NCBI RefSeq assembly: GCF_001571245.1
Contig: NZ_BCTK01000016.1
Location: forward strand, 1-64,000
Source: Achromobacter piechaudii NBRC 102461
Lineage (GTDB): Bacteria; Pseudomonadota; Gammaproteobacteria; Burkholderiales; Burkholderiaceae_B
Direction of reading: 5' to 3'
DNA length: 64,000 bases
Part shown: positions 49,477 to 57,988 of the stretch, piece after piece
Position numbering within the stretch: the stretch's first letter is position 1
How the letters are laid out: every line of letters begins with the position of its first letter
Translations under genes and position numbers: made by a program
The notes under the pieces: generated by a model
What the model saw: the letters and a program-made list of their open reading frames with translations, nothing else
Databases searched by the model: none
Told to the model about the DNA's origin: nothing

Positions 49477-50826
49477 CTAGGCGCCTTCAGTCCCGACGGC
49501 TTTCAAGGCGGTGTCGATCGCGCCGACCAGGCGCTCGGTCAATTGGTCCAGCTCGTCATCGGAAATGATGAACGGCGGCGCCAGCAGCACATGGTCGCCA
49601 TGGCGTCCGTCGATCGTGCCGCCCATCGGGTAGACCATCAGCCCTTGCGCCATCGCCTCGCGCTTGATGCGCGCGTGCAGCGACAGCGCCGGGTCGAACG
49701 TCTGTTTCGTGGCCCGGTCCTGCACCAGCTCGATGCCCATGAAGAGGCCCCGGCCGCGGATGTCGCCCACGTTAGGGTGCGCGCCCAGCGCCTGCTCCAG
49801 CCGTTGCCGCAAGCCCGCGCCTTGCTCGCGCACGCGTTGCAGCAGCTTGTCGCGGTGGATGACCTCTTGCACGGCCAGCGACGCGGCGCAGGCGACGGCA
49901 TGGCCCAGATAGGTGTGGCCATGCTGGAAAAAGCCGCTGCCTTGCTGCATGGCGTCCACGATGCGGCCTTGCGCCATGACGGCGCCGATCGGCTGATACC
50001 CGCCGCCCAGGCCCTTGGCGATGGTGATCAGGTCGGGCACGATGCCTTCCTGTTCGACCGCGTACAACGTGCCCGTGCGCCCCATGCCGCACATGACCTC
50101 GTCAGCAATCAGCAGCACGCCGTGGCGGTCGCACACTTCCCGGATGCGGCGGAAGTAACCCGGCACCGCCGTCACCGCGCCGGACGTGGCGCCGACCACG
50201 GGTTCCGCCACGAACGCCATCACCGTGTCGGGGCCCAGCTTTTCAAAGGTCTGCTCCAGCTCCTGCGCCAGGCGCTCCCCGTATTGCTCGGGGCTTTCGC
50301 CTTCGCGCTGATCCCGGTAGGCATAGCAGGGCGAGACATGTTCAACGTCGATCAGCAACGGCGCGAACTGAGCGCGGCGCCAGGCATTGCCGCCCACCGC
50401 CAACGCGCCCAGCGTATTGCCGTGATAGCTCTGGCGACGCGCGACGATACGGCGGCGTTGCGGCTGGCCGATCTCCACGAAGTACTGGCGCGCCATCTTC
50501 AGGGCCGCCTCGACCGCTTCGGAACCGCCCGACACGAAGTACGCGTGCGAAATGCCGGGCGGGGCGTCGGCCACCAGCCGCGCCGCCAACTGCTCTGCCA
50601 CCTCGGTCGTGAAGAAGCTGGTGTGCGCGTAGGCCAGCGCGTCGATCTGGGCGTGCATGGCGGCCTGGATGTCGGGATGGTTGTGGCCCAGGCAGGAGAC
50701 TGCCGCGCCACCTGAACCGTCCAGGTACGCGCGGCCCGCGCTGTCATAGACCCAGACCCCTTGGCCGCGCACGGCGACTGGGGGCGTCTGGCGTAGGGAA
50801 CGATGCAGGACGTGGGTCTGGCTCAT
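49477..50826 (-). CDS. Class III PLP-dependent aminotransferase
   Basis: This 449-residue pyridoxal-phosphate enzyme of the omega-amino acid or class III aminotransferase family transfers amino groups, often to pyruvate. The cofactor-binding lysine lies in DLITIAKGLGGGYQPIGAVM, with the phosphate-binding and dimer region GGSEAVEAALKMARQYF. Similar enzymes act on beta-alanine, taurine, putrescine or aromatic amines; the exact substrate cannot be read from the sequence. It lies downstream of the RpiR regulator by 33 bases and upstream of the TAXI-TRAP genes on the same strand. The transporter may therefore import the amine or amino acid it uses. Confidence 0.92.
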   Translation of the reverse strand: MSQTHVLHRSLRQTPPVAVRGQGVWVYDSAGRAYLDGSGGAAVSCLGHNHPDIQAAMHAQIDALAYAHTSFFTTEVAEQLAARLVADAPPGISHAYFVSGGSEAVEAALKMARQYFVEIGQPQRRRIVARRQSYHGNTLGALAVGGNAWRRAQFAPLLIDVEHVSPCYAYRDQREGESPEQYGERLAQELEQTFEKLGPDTVMAFVAEPVVGATSGAVTAVPGYFRRIREVCDRHGVLLIADEVMCGMGRTGTLYAVEQEGIVPDLITIAKGLGGGYQPIGAVMAQGRIVDAMQQGSGFFQHGHTYLGHAVACAASLAVQEVIHRDKLLQRVREQGAGLRQRLEQALGAHPNVGDIRGRGLFMGIELVQDRATKQTFDPALSLHARIKREAMAQGLMVYPMGGTIDGRHGDHVLLAPPFIISDDELDQLTERLVGAIDTALKAVGTEGA

Positions 50827-50859
50827 GGTGTTTTCAGGAAGCTAAGGTGAAAGGAAAAT

Positions 50860-51792
50860 TCAGCCGGGTCGGCGGGAAGTCGGAGCCGTCCAATAGACGT
50901 TATCGGCGCGCAGGCGTTGTTCCACTTCGGTCAGGCGGCTCAGTACGTCAGCGCCGCCACGGGCCGTGAGCCTTGCGATCAGGTGCTCGGCCAGGCCCAG
51001 CAAGCCAGCCGTGGTGTGGAAGAACGAGCCGAGCCCCTGGCGCGCAGGCCGCGCCTGCACGCCGTCGCGATCGGGCGGCGCGAAGCGCAACGTATGGCGG
51101 GCGTCGACGGCCAGCGGCGATAAGGGGTCGTCGGTCAGCGCGATCAGCGCGACGCCGCGCTGCGCGGCTTGGCGGGCCAATTGCACGGTGGCGGTGGGAT
51201 AGGGCGCTTGCGAGATGACGATCAGTGCGTCGCTGCCGTCCAGGTTGTCGGCCTGCTCGGCCGGCGCGCCGCCCAGGCCGTCGATCAGCACGCTGTTACG
51301 GCGCACCAGCTGATAGGCGTAGCGCATCTGGAACGCAATGCCGAACGCGGAGCGCGTTCCCAGAAATCCTACCTGGCGCGCCTTGAGCAATGTTTCGACG
51401 GCGGCGTCGAACACGTTTGCCGGGTTCAACGCGCATACCGATGTCATGGCCTGGACCTGGTAGTCGGTCAGGACGTCGTGCCCTGGCTCGGCGGGCTCTC
51501 CGGCCGCGGCCTGCAAGGCCGCCGCGCGATCGCGCAGCCCGGGCTGGCTATTGCCGGCAAGCACCTGTTGAAAAGGCTCTCGAAATGCTTCGTAGCTGGC
51601 ATAGCCCAGCGCCCTGGCGAGCCGCAGCATGGTGGCCGGCGCCACCCCCAACGCTTGCGCCTGACGCCGCATGGACCACAAACCGACCTCGGCCGGATGC
51701 GCCACCACCCAATGCGCTGCGCGTTGCAGCTCGGGTGGCAGGCCTTCCAGCTTTTCCTGCAAGGTGGGGATCAGGTTGTAGGGCAGGGACAT
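50860..51792 (-). CDS. RpiR/MurR-family transcriptional regulator
   Basis: This 310-residue regulator has an N-terminal helix-turn-helix of the RpiR type (about 1-75: GLWSMRRQAQALGVAPATMLRLARALGY in sequence) and a C-terminal SIS sugar-phosphate-isomerase-like domain. The SIS region (VGFLGTRSAFGIAFQMRY, then GSDALIVISQAPYPTATV) should sense a phosphorylated or amino sugar-like ligand, but some members sense other compounds. ATG 51792 (MSLPYNLIPTLQEKL) is chosen over an upstream start because family similarity begins there. It heads the aminotransferase and TAXI-TRAP run. Confidence 0.9.
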   Translation of the reverse strand: MSLPYNLIPTLQEKLEGLPPELQRAAHWVVAHPAEVGLWSMRRQAQALGVAPATMLRLARALGYASYEAFREPFQQVLAGNSQPGLRDRAAALQAAAGEPAEPGHDVLTDYQVQAMTSVCALNPANVFDAAVETLLKARQVGFLGTRSAFGIAFQMRYAYQLVRRNSVLIDGLGGAPAEQADNLDGSDALIVISQAPYPTATVQLARQAAQRGVALIALTDDPLSPLAVDARHTLRFAPPDRDGVQARPARQGLGSFFHTTAGLLGLAEHLIARLTARGGADVLSRLTEVEQRLRADNVYWTAPTSRRPG

Positions 51793-51810
51793 GGGGCATC
51801 GGCGCGATAA

Positions 51811-51854
51811 AAAACAAATGATATATCGACAGATTTTAATAAAACATATGTTTT
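51811..51854. promoter_or_regulatory. AT-rich operator candidates upstream of the RpiR gene
   Basis: AAAACATATGTTTT (51841-51854) is a perfect 14-base palindrome. A related half, AAAACAAATG, occurs 30 bases away at 51811-51820. Both lie just upstream of the RpiR gene in a markedly AT-rich island of this GC-rich genome, as expected for a promoter and autoregulatory operator. Direct binding is unproven. Confidence 0.55.
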
Positions 51855-52006
51855 TTATTGGTGCTTTCCCGAGGCGGCAGGGCGGCATTTACGTGAGCAT
51901 GCCGTCGGCGCGCGCGGGGGTGATGCCCGTCTGCAAGTCCGGCAATCCTGCATTTATCTCCTGCAATTCCGTGTTCATTTATTTACATCGTGCGGGGGAT
52001 TTTTGT

Positions 52007-52049
52007 TTGACTCGAATAGATCGGGCGCATATCATTCGTGTAGAAATGA
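52007..52049 (+). promoter_or_regulatory. Promoter of the ectR-ectABCD operon with overlapping operator
   Basis: TTGACT (52007-52012) and TATCAT (52030-52035) are 17 bases apart, a good sigma-70 promoter. The predicted start near 52042 lies about 30 bases before the preferred ectR ATG. An inverted repeat TCATT-N8-AATGA (52032-52049) covers the -10 box and start site. EctR1 of methanotrophs binds a pseudo-palindrome overlapping the -10 of its ect promoter, so this is the likely EctR site here. Confidence 0.75.
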
Positions 52050-52072
52050 ATTTGACCGAACCTTTCTCTTCC

Positions 52073-52624
52073 ATGACCAGCCCCGCGAAAACTGATCCCT
52101 CACAGCAATACGATCTGCGCATCTTGCGAGCCCTGCGCCGCATTACGCGTTCGATCGCACTGCACTCGCGACAGTTGTCCGCGGTCAGCCATATCACTGC
52201 GCCGCAGTTGATGTGTCTGCGCACGGTGATCGCCAACGGCCCGATGACGGCCACGGCCATCAGCCGCGAAATGCATGTCAGCCCCAGCACGGTGGTTGGC
52301 ATCCTGGACCGCCTGGAAGACAAGGGTTTGATCCGCCGTGAACGCGGCCGCGAAGATCGCCGCATCGTTTTCGTCACTGCCACCGACGCCGGACGCGAGC
52401 TTGCGCAAGGCGCGCCGTCGCCGTTGCAAAAGCATCTGGCCGACGCGCTGAACGCGTTGCCCGAGCTGGAGCAGGCCACCATCACGCTATCGCTGGAACG
52501 CATCGTGGCGTTGATGGAGCAGGAAGGCCAGGCCGTGGCAGCCGAACCGCACGGCGATGTATCGTCGCCCATCCTTGAAGTGCCCACGGGCGGGGCACCC
52601 CCAGAATCAGGAATCGTTGCATGA
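52073..52624 (+). CDS. ectR: MarR-family regulator of the ectoine operon (EctR-like)
   Basis: This winged-helix regulator has about 183 residues from ATG 52073. The MarR core is clear: [26 protein letters not shown], then [23 protein letters not shown]. EctR proteins repress ectABC under low salt. Its stop overlaps the ectA start by ATGA, so it heads the operon rather than being divergent or separate. The start is uncertain: ATG 52046 would add nine residues but would fall only about four bases from the predicted transcription start. Neither ATG has a clear ribosome site. The alanine- and proline-rich tail is longer than in most MarR proteins. Confidence 0.88.
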   Translation: MTSPAKTDPSQQYDLRILRALRRITRSIALHSRQLSAVSHITAPQLMCLRTVIANGPMTATAISREMHVSPSTVVGILDRLEDKGLIRRERGREDRRIVFVTATDAGRELAQGAPSPLQKHLADALNALPELEQATITLSLERIVALMEQEGQAVAAEPHGDVSSPILEVPTGGAPPESGIVA

Positions 52625-53181
52625 AGAAAAACGAACTGGATACACCTTCGCTCTCAAGTGCCGTGGCGCCGGCGGTTCGCGCGCAGACCCATACGATGCG
52701 TCTGCCCACCCGCAAAGACGGCGCCGCCATTCACCACCTCATTTCCGAGTGCCCGCCGCTCGACCTGAATTCCCTCTACGCCTACTTGCTCCTTGGTGAG
52801 CATTTCAGCGACACCTGCGTCATTGCCGAAAGTTCCGGCGGACGTATCGACGGTTTTATCTCCGCTTACGTAATCCCGACCCGACCCGACGTGTTGTTCG
52901 TCTGGCAGGTTGCGGTGCACGCCCGCGCACGCGGCCATCGGTTGGGCCGCGCCATGCTTCGCGAACTCTTGCAGCGCAAGGGGCTGGAGCATGTTCGATA
53001 TCTTGAGACCACGGTGGGGCCTGACAACCAGGCATCGCGCCGCAGCTTTGCCGGCCTGGCCGGCGAGCTTGGCGCCCACGTTTCCGAACAACCGTTCTTC
53101 GACCGGAAATTGTTTGGTGGCGCGGACCATGACGACGAGATGTTGTTGAAGATAGGCCCGTTCGCATTGCCCGCCCCGTAG
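52621..53181 (+). CDS. ectA: L-2,4-diaminobutyrate N-gamma-acetyltransferase EctA
   Basis: This 186-residue GNAT-family enzyme acetylates L-2,4-diaminobutyrate, the second step of ectoine synthesis. The diagnostic [14 protein letters not shown] motif begins near residue 45. The acetyl-CoA loop is [14 protein letters not shown], and [11 protein letters not shown] resembles the family's NxxSxxxF region. About 24 N-terminal residues before [11 protein letters not shown] may be disordered. It overlaps ectR at the front and is separated from ectB by 125 bases containing a hairpin. Confidence 0.95.
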   Translation: MKKNELDTPSLSSAVAPAVRAQTHTMRLPTRKDGAAIHHLISECPPLDLNSLYAYLLLGEHFSDTCVIAESSGGRIDGFISAYVIPTRPDVLFVWQVAVHARARGHRLGRAMLRELLQRKGLEHVRYLETTVGPDNQASRRSFAGLAGELGAHVSEQPFFDRKLFGGADHDDEMLLKIGPFALPAP

Positions 53182-53232
53182 GGCGCGCAACCTTCGCGGA
53201 CTTATCGAAATTACCGGGATGGCAATGCCTAT

Positions 53233-53255
53233 CCGAATGCGTCCACCGCATCCGG
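53233..53255 (+). promoter_or_regulatory. Hairpin between ectA and ectB
   Basis: CCGAATGCG pairs with CGCATCCGG (one mismatch) around a five-base TCCAC loop in the 125-base gap between ectA and ectB. It could set different mRNA stability or be a partial terminator within the operon. No T run follows it. Confidence 0.5.
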
Positions 53256-53306
53256 AGGGATCTGGCCGTCTATTCAACTTATTAGATGAAAGGGAGGATT
53301 GATCAT

Positions 53307-54614
53307 ATGGACTTGAAAATCTTTGACCGGATGGAATCCGAAGTGCGGGGCTACATTCGGTCGTTTCCCGTGATATTCAGCCAGGCCCGAGGCTCGACGC
53401 TGATCGACGAAGACGGCACCGAGTACATCGACTTCTTCAGCGGCGCAGGCACGCTGAACTACGGCCACAACAATCCTGTTCTCAAGGAAAAGCTGCTGGA
53501 GTATGTGCAGGCGGACGGCGTCGTCCATGGCCTGGACATGGCGACCAGCGCGAAGAAGCGTTTCCTGGAGACGGTGGATCGCGTGCTGCTCAAGCCGCGC
53601 AACTGGCAATACACGCTGCAATTCACCGGCCCCACCGGCACCAATGCCGTGGAAGCCGCGTTGAAGATCGCGCGCCAGGTCAAGGGCCGCTCCAATGTGA
53701 TTTCGTTCACGCACGGCTTTCACGGCGTCAGCGGCGGCTCGCTGGCGGTGACGGCCAACATGAAGTTCCGCGAAGCGTCCGGCTACGCCCTGGGCAACAC
53801 GACGTTCATGCCCTATGACGGCTACTTCGGTCCCGACGTGGACACGATGGCGTACCTGGAACGCATGCTGGAAGATCCCAGCAGCGGCATGGACAAGCCG
53901 GCCGCCGTCATCGTGGAAACGGTGCAGGGCGAAGGCGGCGTCAACGTTGCGACGCTGCGTTGGCTCAAAGACCTGGAAAAGCTGTGCAAGCGCCACGACA
54001 TGCTGCTGATCGTGGATGACATCCAGGTGGGCTGCGGCCGCACCGGCACCTTCTTCAGCTTCGAGGCCGCCGGCATTCGTCCGGACATCATCACGCTGTC
54101 CAAGTCGCTATCCGGTTTCGGCCTGCCGATGTCGCTCGTGTTGATGAAGCCCGAGCTGGACATCTGGAAGCCCGGCGCCCACAGCGGCACGTTCCGGGGC
54201 AACAACCTGGCCTTCGTCACCGCCACGCAGGCGTTGGAAACCTATTGGGCCAACACCGCCTTCACCGCCGACATCCAGCGCAAGGAGCGCACGGTGCGCG
54301 ACTGGCTGGAAAACCTGGTGCACAGCTATCCGAATGCCGGCCTGTCGGTGCGCGGCCGCGGCCTGATCCAGGGCCTGGTGTGCAACACCACGCCCGCGCT
54401 GGCCAACCGCATCGCGCAGCAGGCGTTCAAGAAGGGCGTCGTCATCGAGACCTCGGGCGCGCATGACGAAGTGCTCAAGCTGCTGCCTGCGCTGACGATC
54501 GAGGAAGATTTGTTGAGCAAGGGCCTGGACGTGATCGAAGCCAGCGTGGCCGACGCGCTGGCCGAGGAAGGCCAGTCCGCCCGTATTCTGAAATTTGGAG
54601 GAAAACGTCAATGA
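53307..54614 (+). CDS. ectB: Diaminobutyrate-2-oxoglutarate transaminase EctB
   Basis: This 435-residue PLP enzyme makes L-2,4-diaminobutyrate from aspartate semialdehyde and glutamate. It starts with the family MDLKIFDRMESEVRGYIRSFP. The PLP lysine motif is ITLSKSLSGFGLPMS, and the phosphate-binding segment is GPTGTNAVEAALKIARQV. ATG 53307 follows a strong ribosome site (AGGGAGG); ATG 53286 is upstream without one. Its stop overlaps the ectC start by ATGA, so the two are co-translated. Confidence 0.96.
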   Translation: MDLKIFDRMESEVRGYIRSFPVIFSQARGSTLIDEDGTEYIDFFSGAGTLNYGHNNPVLKEKLLEYVQADGVVHGLDMATSAKKRFLETVDRVLLKPRNWQYTLQFTGPTGTNAVEAALKIARQVKGRSNVISFTHGFHGVSGGSLAVTANMKFREASGYALGNTTFMPYDGYFGPDVDTMAYLERMLEDPSSGMDKPAAVIVETVQGEGGVNVATLRWLKDLEKLCKRHDMLLIVDDIQVGCGRTGTFFSFEAAGIRPDIITLSKSLSGFGLPMSLVLMKPELDIWKPGAHSGTFRGNNLAFVTATQALETYWANTAFTADIQRKERTVRDWLENLVHSYPNAGLSVRGRGLIQGLVCNTTPALANRIAQQAFKKGVVIETSGAHDEVLKLLPALTIEEDLLSKGLDVIEASVADALAEEGQSARILKFGGKRQ

Positions 54615-55015
54615 TCGTACGTAATGTCAAAGATGTGATCGGCACCGCCGACGAAGTCCGTACCGACACCTGGGTCAGCCGCCGCGTGCTGCTCAAGAAG
54701 GATGGCATGGGCTTTTCCTTCCACGAGACCACCATCTTTCCCGGCGGCCGCACGCACATCCACTACAAGAACCATCTTGAAGCGGTGTGGTGCATTGAAG
54801 GCGACGGCTCTATCGAGACCATCGCCGACGGCAAGAAGTATGACCTGGGCCCCGGCGTGGTCTACGCGCTGAACGAGCACGACGAGCACTGGCTGTGCGG
54901 CGGCAAAGAGCCGCTGCGCGTCATCTGCGTCTTCAACCCGCCGCTGACCGGCCAGGAAGTGCACGACAAAGAAGGCGTCTACGCCTTGCCTGAAGCCGAA
55001 GCCAAAGCGGCTTGA
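54611..55015 (+). CDS. ectC: Ectoine synthase EctC
   Basis: This 134-residue cupin closes N-gamma-acetyl-diaminobutyrate to the cyclic compatible solute ectoine by eliminating water. The cupin motif GGRTHIHYKNHLEAVWCIEG holds metal-binding residues, and the second strand pair is GPGVVYALNEHDEHWL. Length is that of the family. It overlaps ectB at its start and is followed by ectD after 15 bases. Confidence 0.97.
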   Translation: MIVRNVKDVIGTADEVRTDTWVSRRVLLKKDGMGFSFHETTIFPGGRTHIHYKNHLEAVWCIEGDGSIETIADGKKYDLGPGVVYALNEHDEHWLCGGKEPLRVICVFNPPLTGQEVHDKEGVYALPEAEAKAA

Positions 55016-55030
55016 TACAAGGAGGTTCGC

Positions 55031-55957
55031 ATGATCTCACCTGCACAGGATCCGTACGCCTCCCGTACGGACAGAAGTTCCGCCATCATTGCGCGTCAGG
55101 ACCCGGTGGTCTATGGCGATGGCCAGTACGCCAACGCCTTGTCCGGCGAACAGGTCGGGCAGTATGAGCGCGATGGTTTCATCCTGCTGGAAAACCTGTT
55201 CTCGGAAGCCGAAATCAGCGCGCTGTCGGCCGAAGTCGAGCGCATGACGCGCGACCCGTCGATCATCCGGCGCGAAGAATCCATCACCGAGCCGGGCAGC
55301 AATGCCGTGCGATCCATTTTCATGGTGCACGTGCTCAACCCCATCTTGTCGCGCCTGGTGCGCGACCCGCGCCTGGTCAACGTGGCGCGGCAGATCCTGG
55401 GATCCGAGGTTTACATCCACCAGTCGCGCGCCAACATGAAGCCGGGCTTCAAGGGCAAGGAGTTCTACTGGCACTCGGATTTCGAGACGTGGCACGTGGA
55501 AGACGGCATGCCGTCCATGCGCGCGCTCAGTTGCTCGGTGCTGCTGACCGACAACAATGAGTGCAACGGCCCGTTGATGCTCGTACCGGGTTCGCATCGG
55601 CAGTTCATCTCTTGCGTGGGCGAAACCCCGAACGACCATTACAAGCAATCGCTCAAGAAGCAGGAATATGGGGTGCCGGACCCGGTCAGCCTGCAACTGC
55701 TGGTCGAGCAGGGCGGCATCCAGTCGATGACCGCCAAGGCGGGGTCCGTGGTCTTTTTCGACTGCAACACCATGCACGGCTCGAACAGCAACATCTCGCC
55801 GTGGCCGCGCGCCAATGTCTTCATGGTCTACAACAGCATGGAGAACACGCTGAATCCGCCCAAGTACGGGCTGACGCCGCGTCCGGAACACATCGCGACG
55901 CGCAAGGGGTTCAAGGCGGTGACGCCGCTGGACACCTTGAAGCTGGTGGGCGGTTGA
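55031..55957 (+). CDS. ectD: Ectoine hydroxylase EctD
   Basis: This 308-residue Fe(II)/2-oxoglutarate dioxygenase of the PhyH family converts ectoine to 5-hydroxyectoine. The iron ligands are H148 and D150 (FYWHSDFETWH) and H249 (NTMHGSNSN). The conserved signature block FETWHVEDGMPSMRALSCSV binds substrate and cofactor. It is the last gene of the operon and ends before a strong terminator. Its presence means the strain can make hydroxyectoine, which protects better against heat and drying than ectoine. A ribosome site AAGGAGG precedes ATG 55031. Confidence 0.96.
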   Translation: MISPAQDPYASRTDRSSAIIARQDPVVYGDGQYANALSGEQVGQYERDGFILLENLFSEAEISALSAEVERMTRDPSIIRREESITEPGSNAVRSIFMVHVLNPILSRLVRDPRLVNVARQILGSEVYIHQSRANMKPGFKGKEFYWHSDFETWHVEDGMPSMRALSCSVLLTDNNECNGPLMLVPGSHRQFISCVGETPNDHYKQSLKKQEYGVPDPVSLQLLVEQGGIQSMTAKAGSVVFFDCNTMHGSNSNISPWPRANVFMVYNSMENTLNPPKYGLTPRPEHIATRKGFKAVTPLDTLKLVGG

Positions 55958-56012
55958 TCCCCGCCAGCCGGCTCCGCGCGTAGCGCACGAGCGGGTCGGC
56001 GGCACCGCAACG

Positions 56013-56038
56013 AAACCCGGGCTTTGCCCGGGTTTTTT
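56013..56038 (+). terminator. Rho-independent terminator of the ect operon
   Basis: AAACCCGGGC pairs with GCCCGGGTTT around a TTT loop, followed by a T run. It lies 55 bases after the ectD stop and closes the ectoine operon. Confidence 0.93.
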
Positions 56039-56129
56039 CATGGCCGCCGCGTGCGCAAATAGCGGCCGTGGCGGGACCGGCTCTCTGCTATTCTTGCGCG
56101 GATCCCAACCACGCCTGTTCGATGCCGCC

Positions 56130-57002
56130 ATGACCGCCCGTATCCTGAGCTTGCATATCTACCCGATCAAATCCTGCGCCGGCATCGATCTGGCGGAGTC
56201 GCCCATCGACCGCGCCGGCCTGGCTTACGATCGCCGCTGGATGCTGATCGGGGCCGATGGCCAGTTCATGACGCAGCGCCAGTGGCCGGCGATGGCCCTG
56301 GTGCGCACGGCGCTGACGGCCGACGCATTGCGCGTCAGCGCTCCCGGCATGCCCGATCTGGACGTGCCCCTGGACGGGTCCGGGCTGGAATCCGCCGCGC
56401 AGTCCGTGGCGGTCTGGGGCGACACCATTTCCGCTCGGCACGAAAGCGCCGCCGTGGGCAAATGGTTTTCCGAATTTCTCAAGACGCCATGTCGGCTGCT
56501 CAAGGTGGACAGCGCCGCCGCGCGCGATGCAAAGCCTGATTGGGTGTCGCGCTGGGTGGACGCGCATCCCGATCTGGCGGACTCCTTCGTGGGCACGCAC
56601 CATTTCGGCTTTGCCGACGGCTTTCCCTTGCTGATCGCCAATCAGGCCTCGCTGGACGACCTGAACGCACGCCTGCAAGCCAAGGGCGTGGCGCCCGTGC
56701 CCATGGATCGCTTCCGTCCCAACATCGTCGTGCAAGGCGAATGGGAGCCGTTCGAAGAAGACCATACCGCCATGATCTCGGCGGCGGGCGTCCGGATGGC
56801 CTTCGTCAAGCCGTGCACCCGTTGTTCCATTCCCGATATCGACCAGCGCACCGCGCAGCAGCACGACGAGCCCGGCCGGACGCTGGCGGGCTATCGCAAT
56901 CTTGATATCGGGGTGGTATTTGGCCAGAACGCCATTCTGGACGCGCCGGAAGGGGCCCGTCTGAAAGTAGGCGACGCGGTGGAAATCGAACTGGATTTCT
57001 GA
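56130..57002 (+). CDS. MOSC-domain molybdenum-cofactor protein (YcbX-like, no ferredoxin domain)
   Basis: This 290-residue protein has an N-terminal MOSC_N beta-barrel domain (SLHIYPIKSCAGIDLAESPID) and a MOSC domain with the molybdenum-binding cysteine in the KPCTRCSIPDID segment. Such proteins reduce N-hydroxylated substrates such as base analogues and amidoximes. E. coli YcbX has an extra C-terminal ferredoxin domain; here the protein stops at the MOSC domain, so another carrier must bring electrons. ATG 56130 is used because upstream residues lack similarity. Confidence 0.88.
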   Translation: MTARILSLHIYPIKSCAGIDLAESPIDRAGLAYDRRWMLIGADGQFMTQRQWPAMALVRTALTADALRVSAPGMPDLDVPLDGSGLESAAQSVAVWGDTISARHESAAVGKWFSEFLKTPCRLLKVDSAAARDAKPDWVSRWVDAHPDLADSFVGTHHFGFADGFPLLIANQASLDDLNARLQAKGVAPVPMDRFRPNIVVQGEWEPFEEDHTAMISAAGVRMAFVKPCTRCSIPDIDQRTAQQHDEPGRTLAGYRNLDIGVVFGQNAILDAPEGARLKVGDAVEIELDF

Positions 57003-57023
57003 CCGGCCGCCGCCTGGCCTGGG

Positions 57024-57341
57024 TTACGCCGAGGACAGTTTCAGGCCGATCAGGCCCAGCACGATCAACGCGACGCTGACGATGCGCATCCAGCTGGTGG
57101 ATTCCCCGAACAGCACGATGCCGGCCACGAACGCGCCAACAGTACCGATGCCTACCCACACGGCGTAGGCAGTTCCCAGCGGAAGCGTTTTCATGGCGAC
57201 GGCCAGCAGCCAGACGCTGATGGCCATGCCGCCCGCCGTGATCACGGACGGCCAGAGGCGGGTGAAGCCATGGGTGTATTTCAGGCCCACGGCCCAGACG
57301 ATTTCGAACAGGCCCGCGAGCACCAGGATGATCCAGGTCAT
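57024..57341 (-). CDS. gdx: Guanidinium exporter Gdx (SugE-type SMR protein)
   Basis: This 105-residue small multidrug resistance protein has four helices. The membrane-embedded glutamate is E13 ([15 protein letters not shown]), and the signature [16 protein letters not shown] is the SugE/Gdx form rather than EmrE. Gdx exports guanidinium in exchange for protons as an antiparallel dimer. The leader before it contains paired ACGR hairpins typical of a guanidine-II riboswitch, which strongly supports guanidinium as the substrate. It starts with a clear ribosome site (AAAGGAG). Confidence 0.95.
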   Translation of the reverse strand: MTWIILVLAGLFEIVWAVGLKYTHGFTRLWPSVITAGGMAISVWLLAVAMKTLPLGTAYAVWVGIGTVGAFVAGIVLFGESTSWMRIVSVALIVLGLIGLKLSSA

Positions 57342-57384
57342 AGACGACTCCTTTGTTGCGCTGCCGGCGTTGCGCCGGCATTGA

Positions 57385-57445
57385 GGGGTCGTCCCCGGAT
57401 AAAAAACACCGGTCGATTGACCGCGCGCAGCAACGGGCCGTCCCG
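57385..57445 (-). promoter_or_regulatory. Guanidine-II (mini-ykkC) riboswitch in the gdx leader
   Basis: On the minus strand two stem-loops occur, CGGG-ACGG-CCCG (57434-57445) and GGGG-ACGA-CCCC (57385-57396). Both have ACGR tetraloops closed by G/C stems and are joined by a 37-base linker. This is the defining architecture of the guanidine-II class, which loop-loop pairs on guanidinium. A third GC-rich hairpin (57363-57379) lies between them and the ribosome site, so ligand binding may expose or hide that site. Confidence 0.9.
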
Positions 57446-57456
57446 CTGCGGCAAAA

Positions 57457-57484
57457 ATTATAGAATACCGGCTTCCAACGGCAA
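57457..57484 (-). promoter_or_regulatory. gdx promoter
   Basis: A consensus -10 box TATAAT (57457-57462) and a weaker -35 TTGCCG (57479-57484) stand 16 bases apart on the minus strand. The predicted start lies a few bases before the first riboswitch hairpin, so the leader RNA would begin almost exactly with the aptamer. The panD upstream region lies on the other side. Confidence 0.8.
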
Positions 57485-57550
57485 AACCGGATGCCGGGCA
57501 TCACCTTTGCAACACGTCGCGGACCGGACCGCGAACCAGGAATTTCCATC

Positions 57551-57919
57551 ATGCAACGCATCATGCTGCGGGCAAAGCTACACCGCGTCACCGTCACCGA
57601 AGCCGACCTTCACTATGAAGGCTCCTGCGGAATCGACGAAGACCTGCTGGACGCTGCCGGCATGCGCGAGTTCGAACGCATCGAACTCTACAACGTCACC
57701 AATGGTGAGCGTTTTGACACTTACATCATCAAGGCGGCCCGCGGCAGCGGCGCCATCTCGCTGAACGGCGCCGCGGCGCGCCGGGCCCAGGTGGGCGATC
57801 TGCTGATCATCTGCACCTACGGCCCGATGTCCGAAGAAGATTCCGCCAAACACAAGCCGCAGGTCGTGCTGGTAGATGACGCAAACCGCGTCAAGGAAAT
57901 TCGCAAGTTCCCGGCGTAA
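57551..57919 (+). CDS. panD: Aspartate 1-decarboxylase precursor PanD
   Basis: This 122-residue pro-enzyme self-cleaves between G24 and S25 (HYEGSCGID) to make the pyruvoyl group that decarboxylates aspartate to beta-alanine for pantothenate and coenzyme A. The segment [21 protein letters not shown] and the end motif [11 protein letters not shown] fit the family. It is monocistronic: a hairpin follows 16 bases after its stop, and it is divergent from gdx. Confidence 0.96.
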   Translation: MQRIMLRAKLHRVTVTEADLHYEGSCGIDEDLLDAAGMREFERIELYNVTNGERFDTYIIKAARGSGAISLNGAAARRAQVGDLLIICTYGPMSEEDSAKHKPQVVLVDDANRVKEIRKFPA

Positions 57920-57935
57920 GGCCGGGCCAGGCGCC

Positions 57936-57965
57936 GCGCCATCCCGGCTAGCCGGGTGGCGCTTT
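57936..57965 (+). terminator. Hairpin after panD, probable terminator
   Basis: GCGCC-AT-CCCGGC pairs with GCCGGG-T-GGCGC with a small internal bulge, followed by CTTTC. The T tract is short, so this is a weak intrinsic terminator or a stem that ends in rho-independent pausing. Confidence 0.65.
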
Positions 57966-57988
57966 CGTCAACCCTGAACCATTTCATC

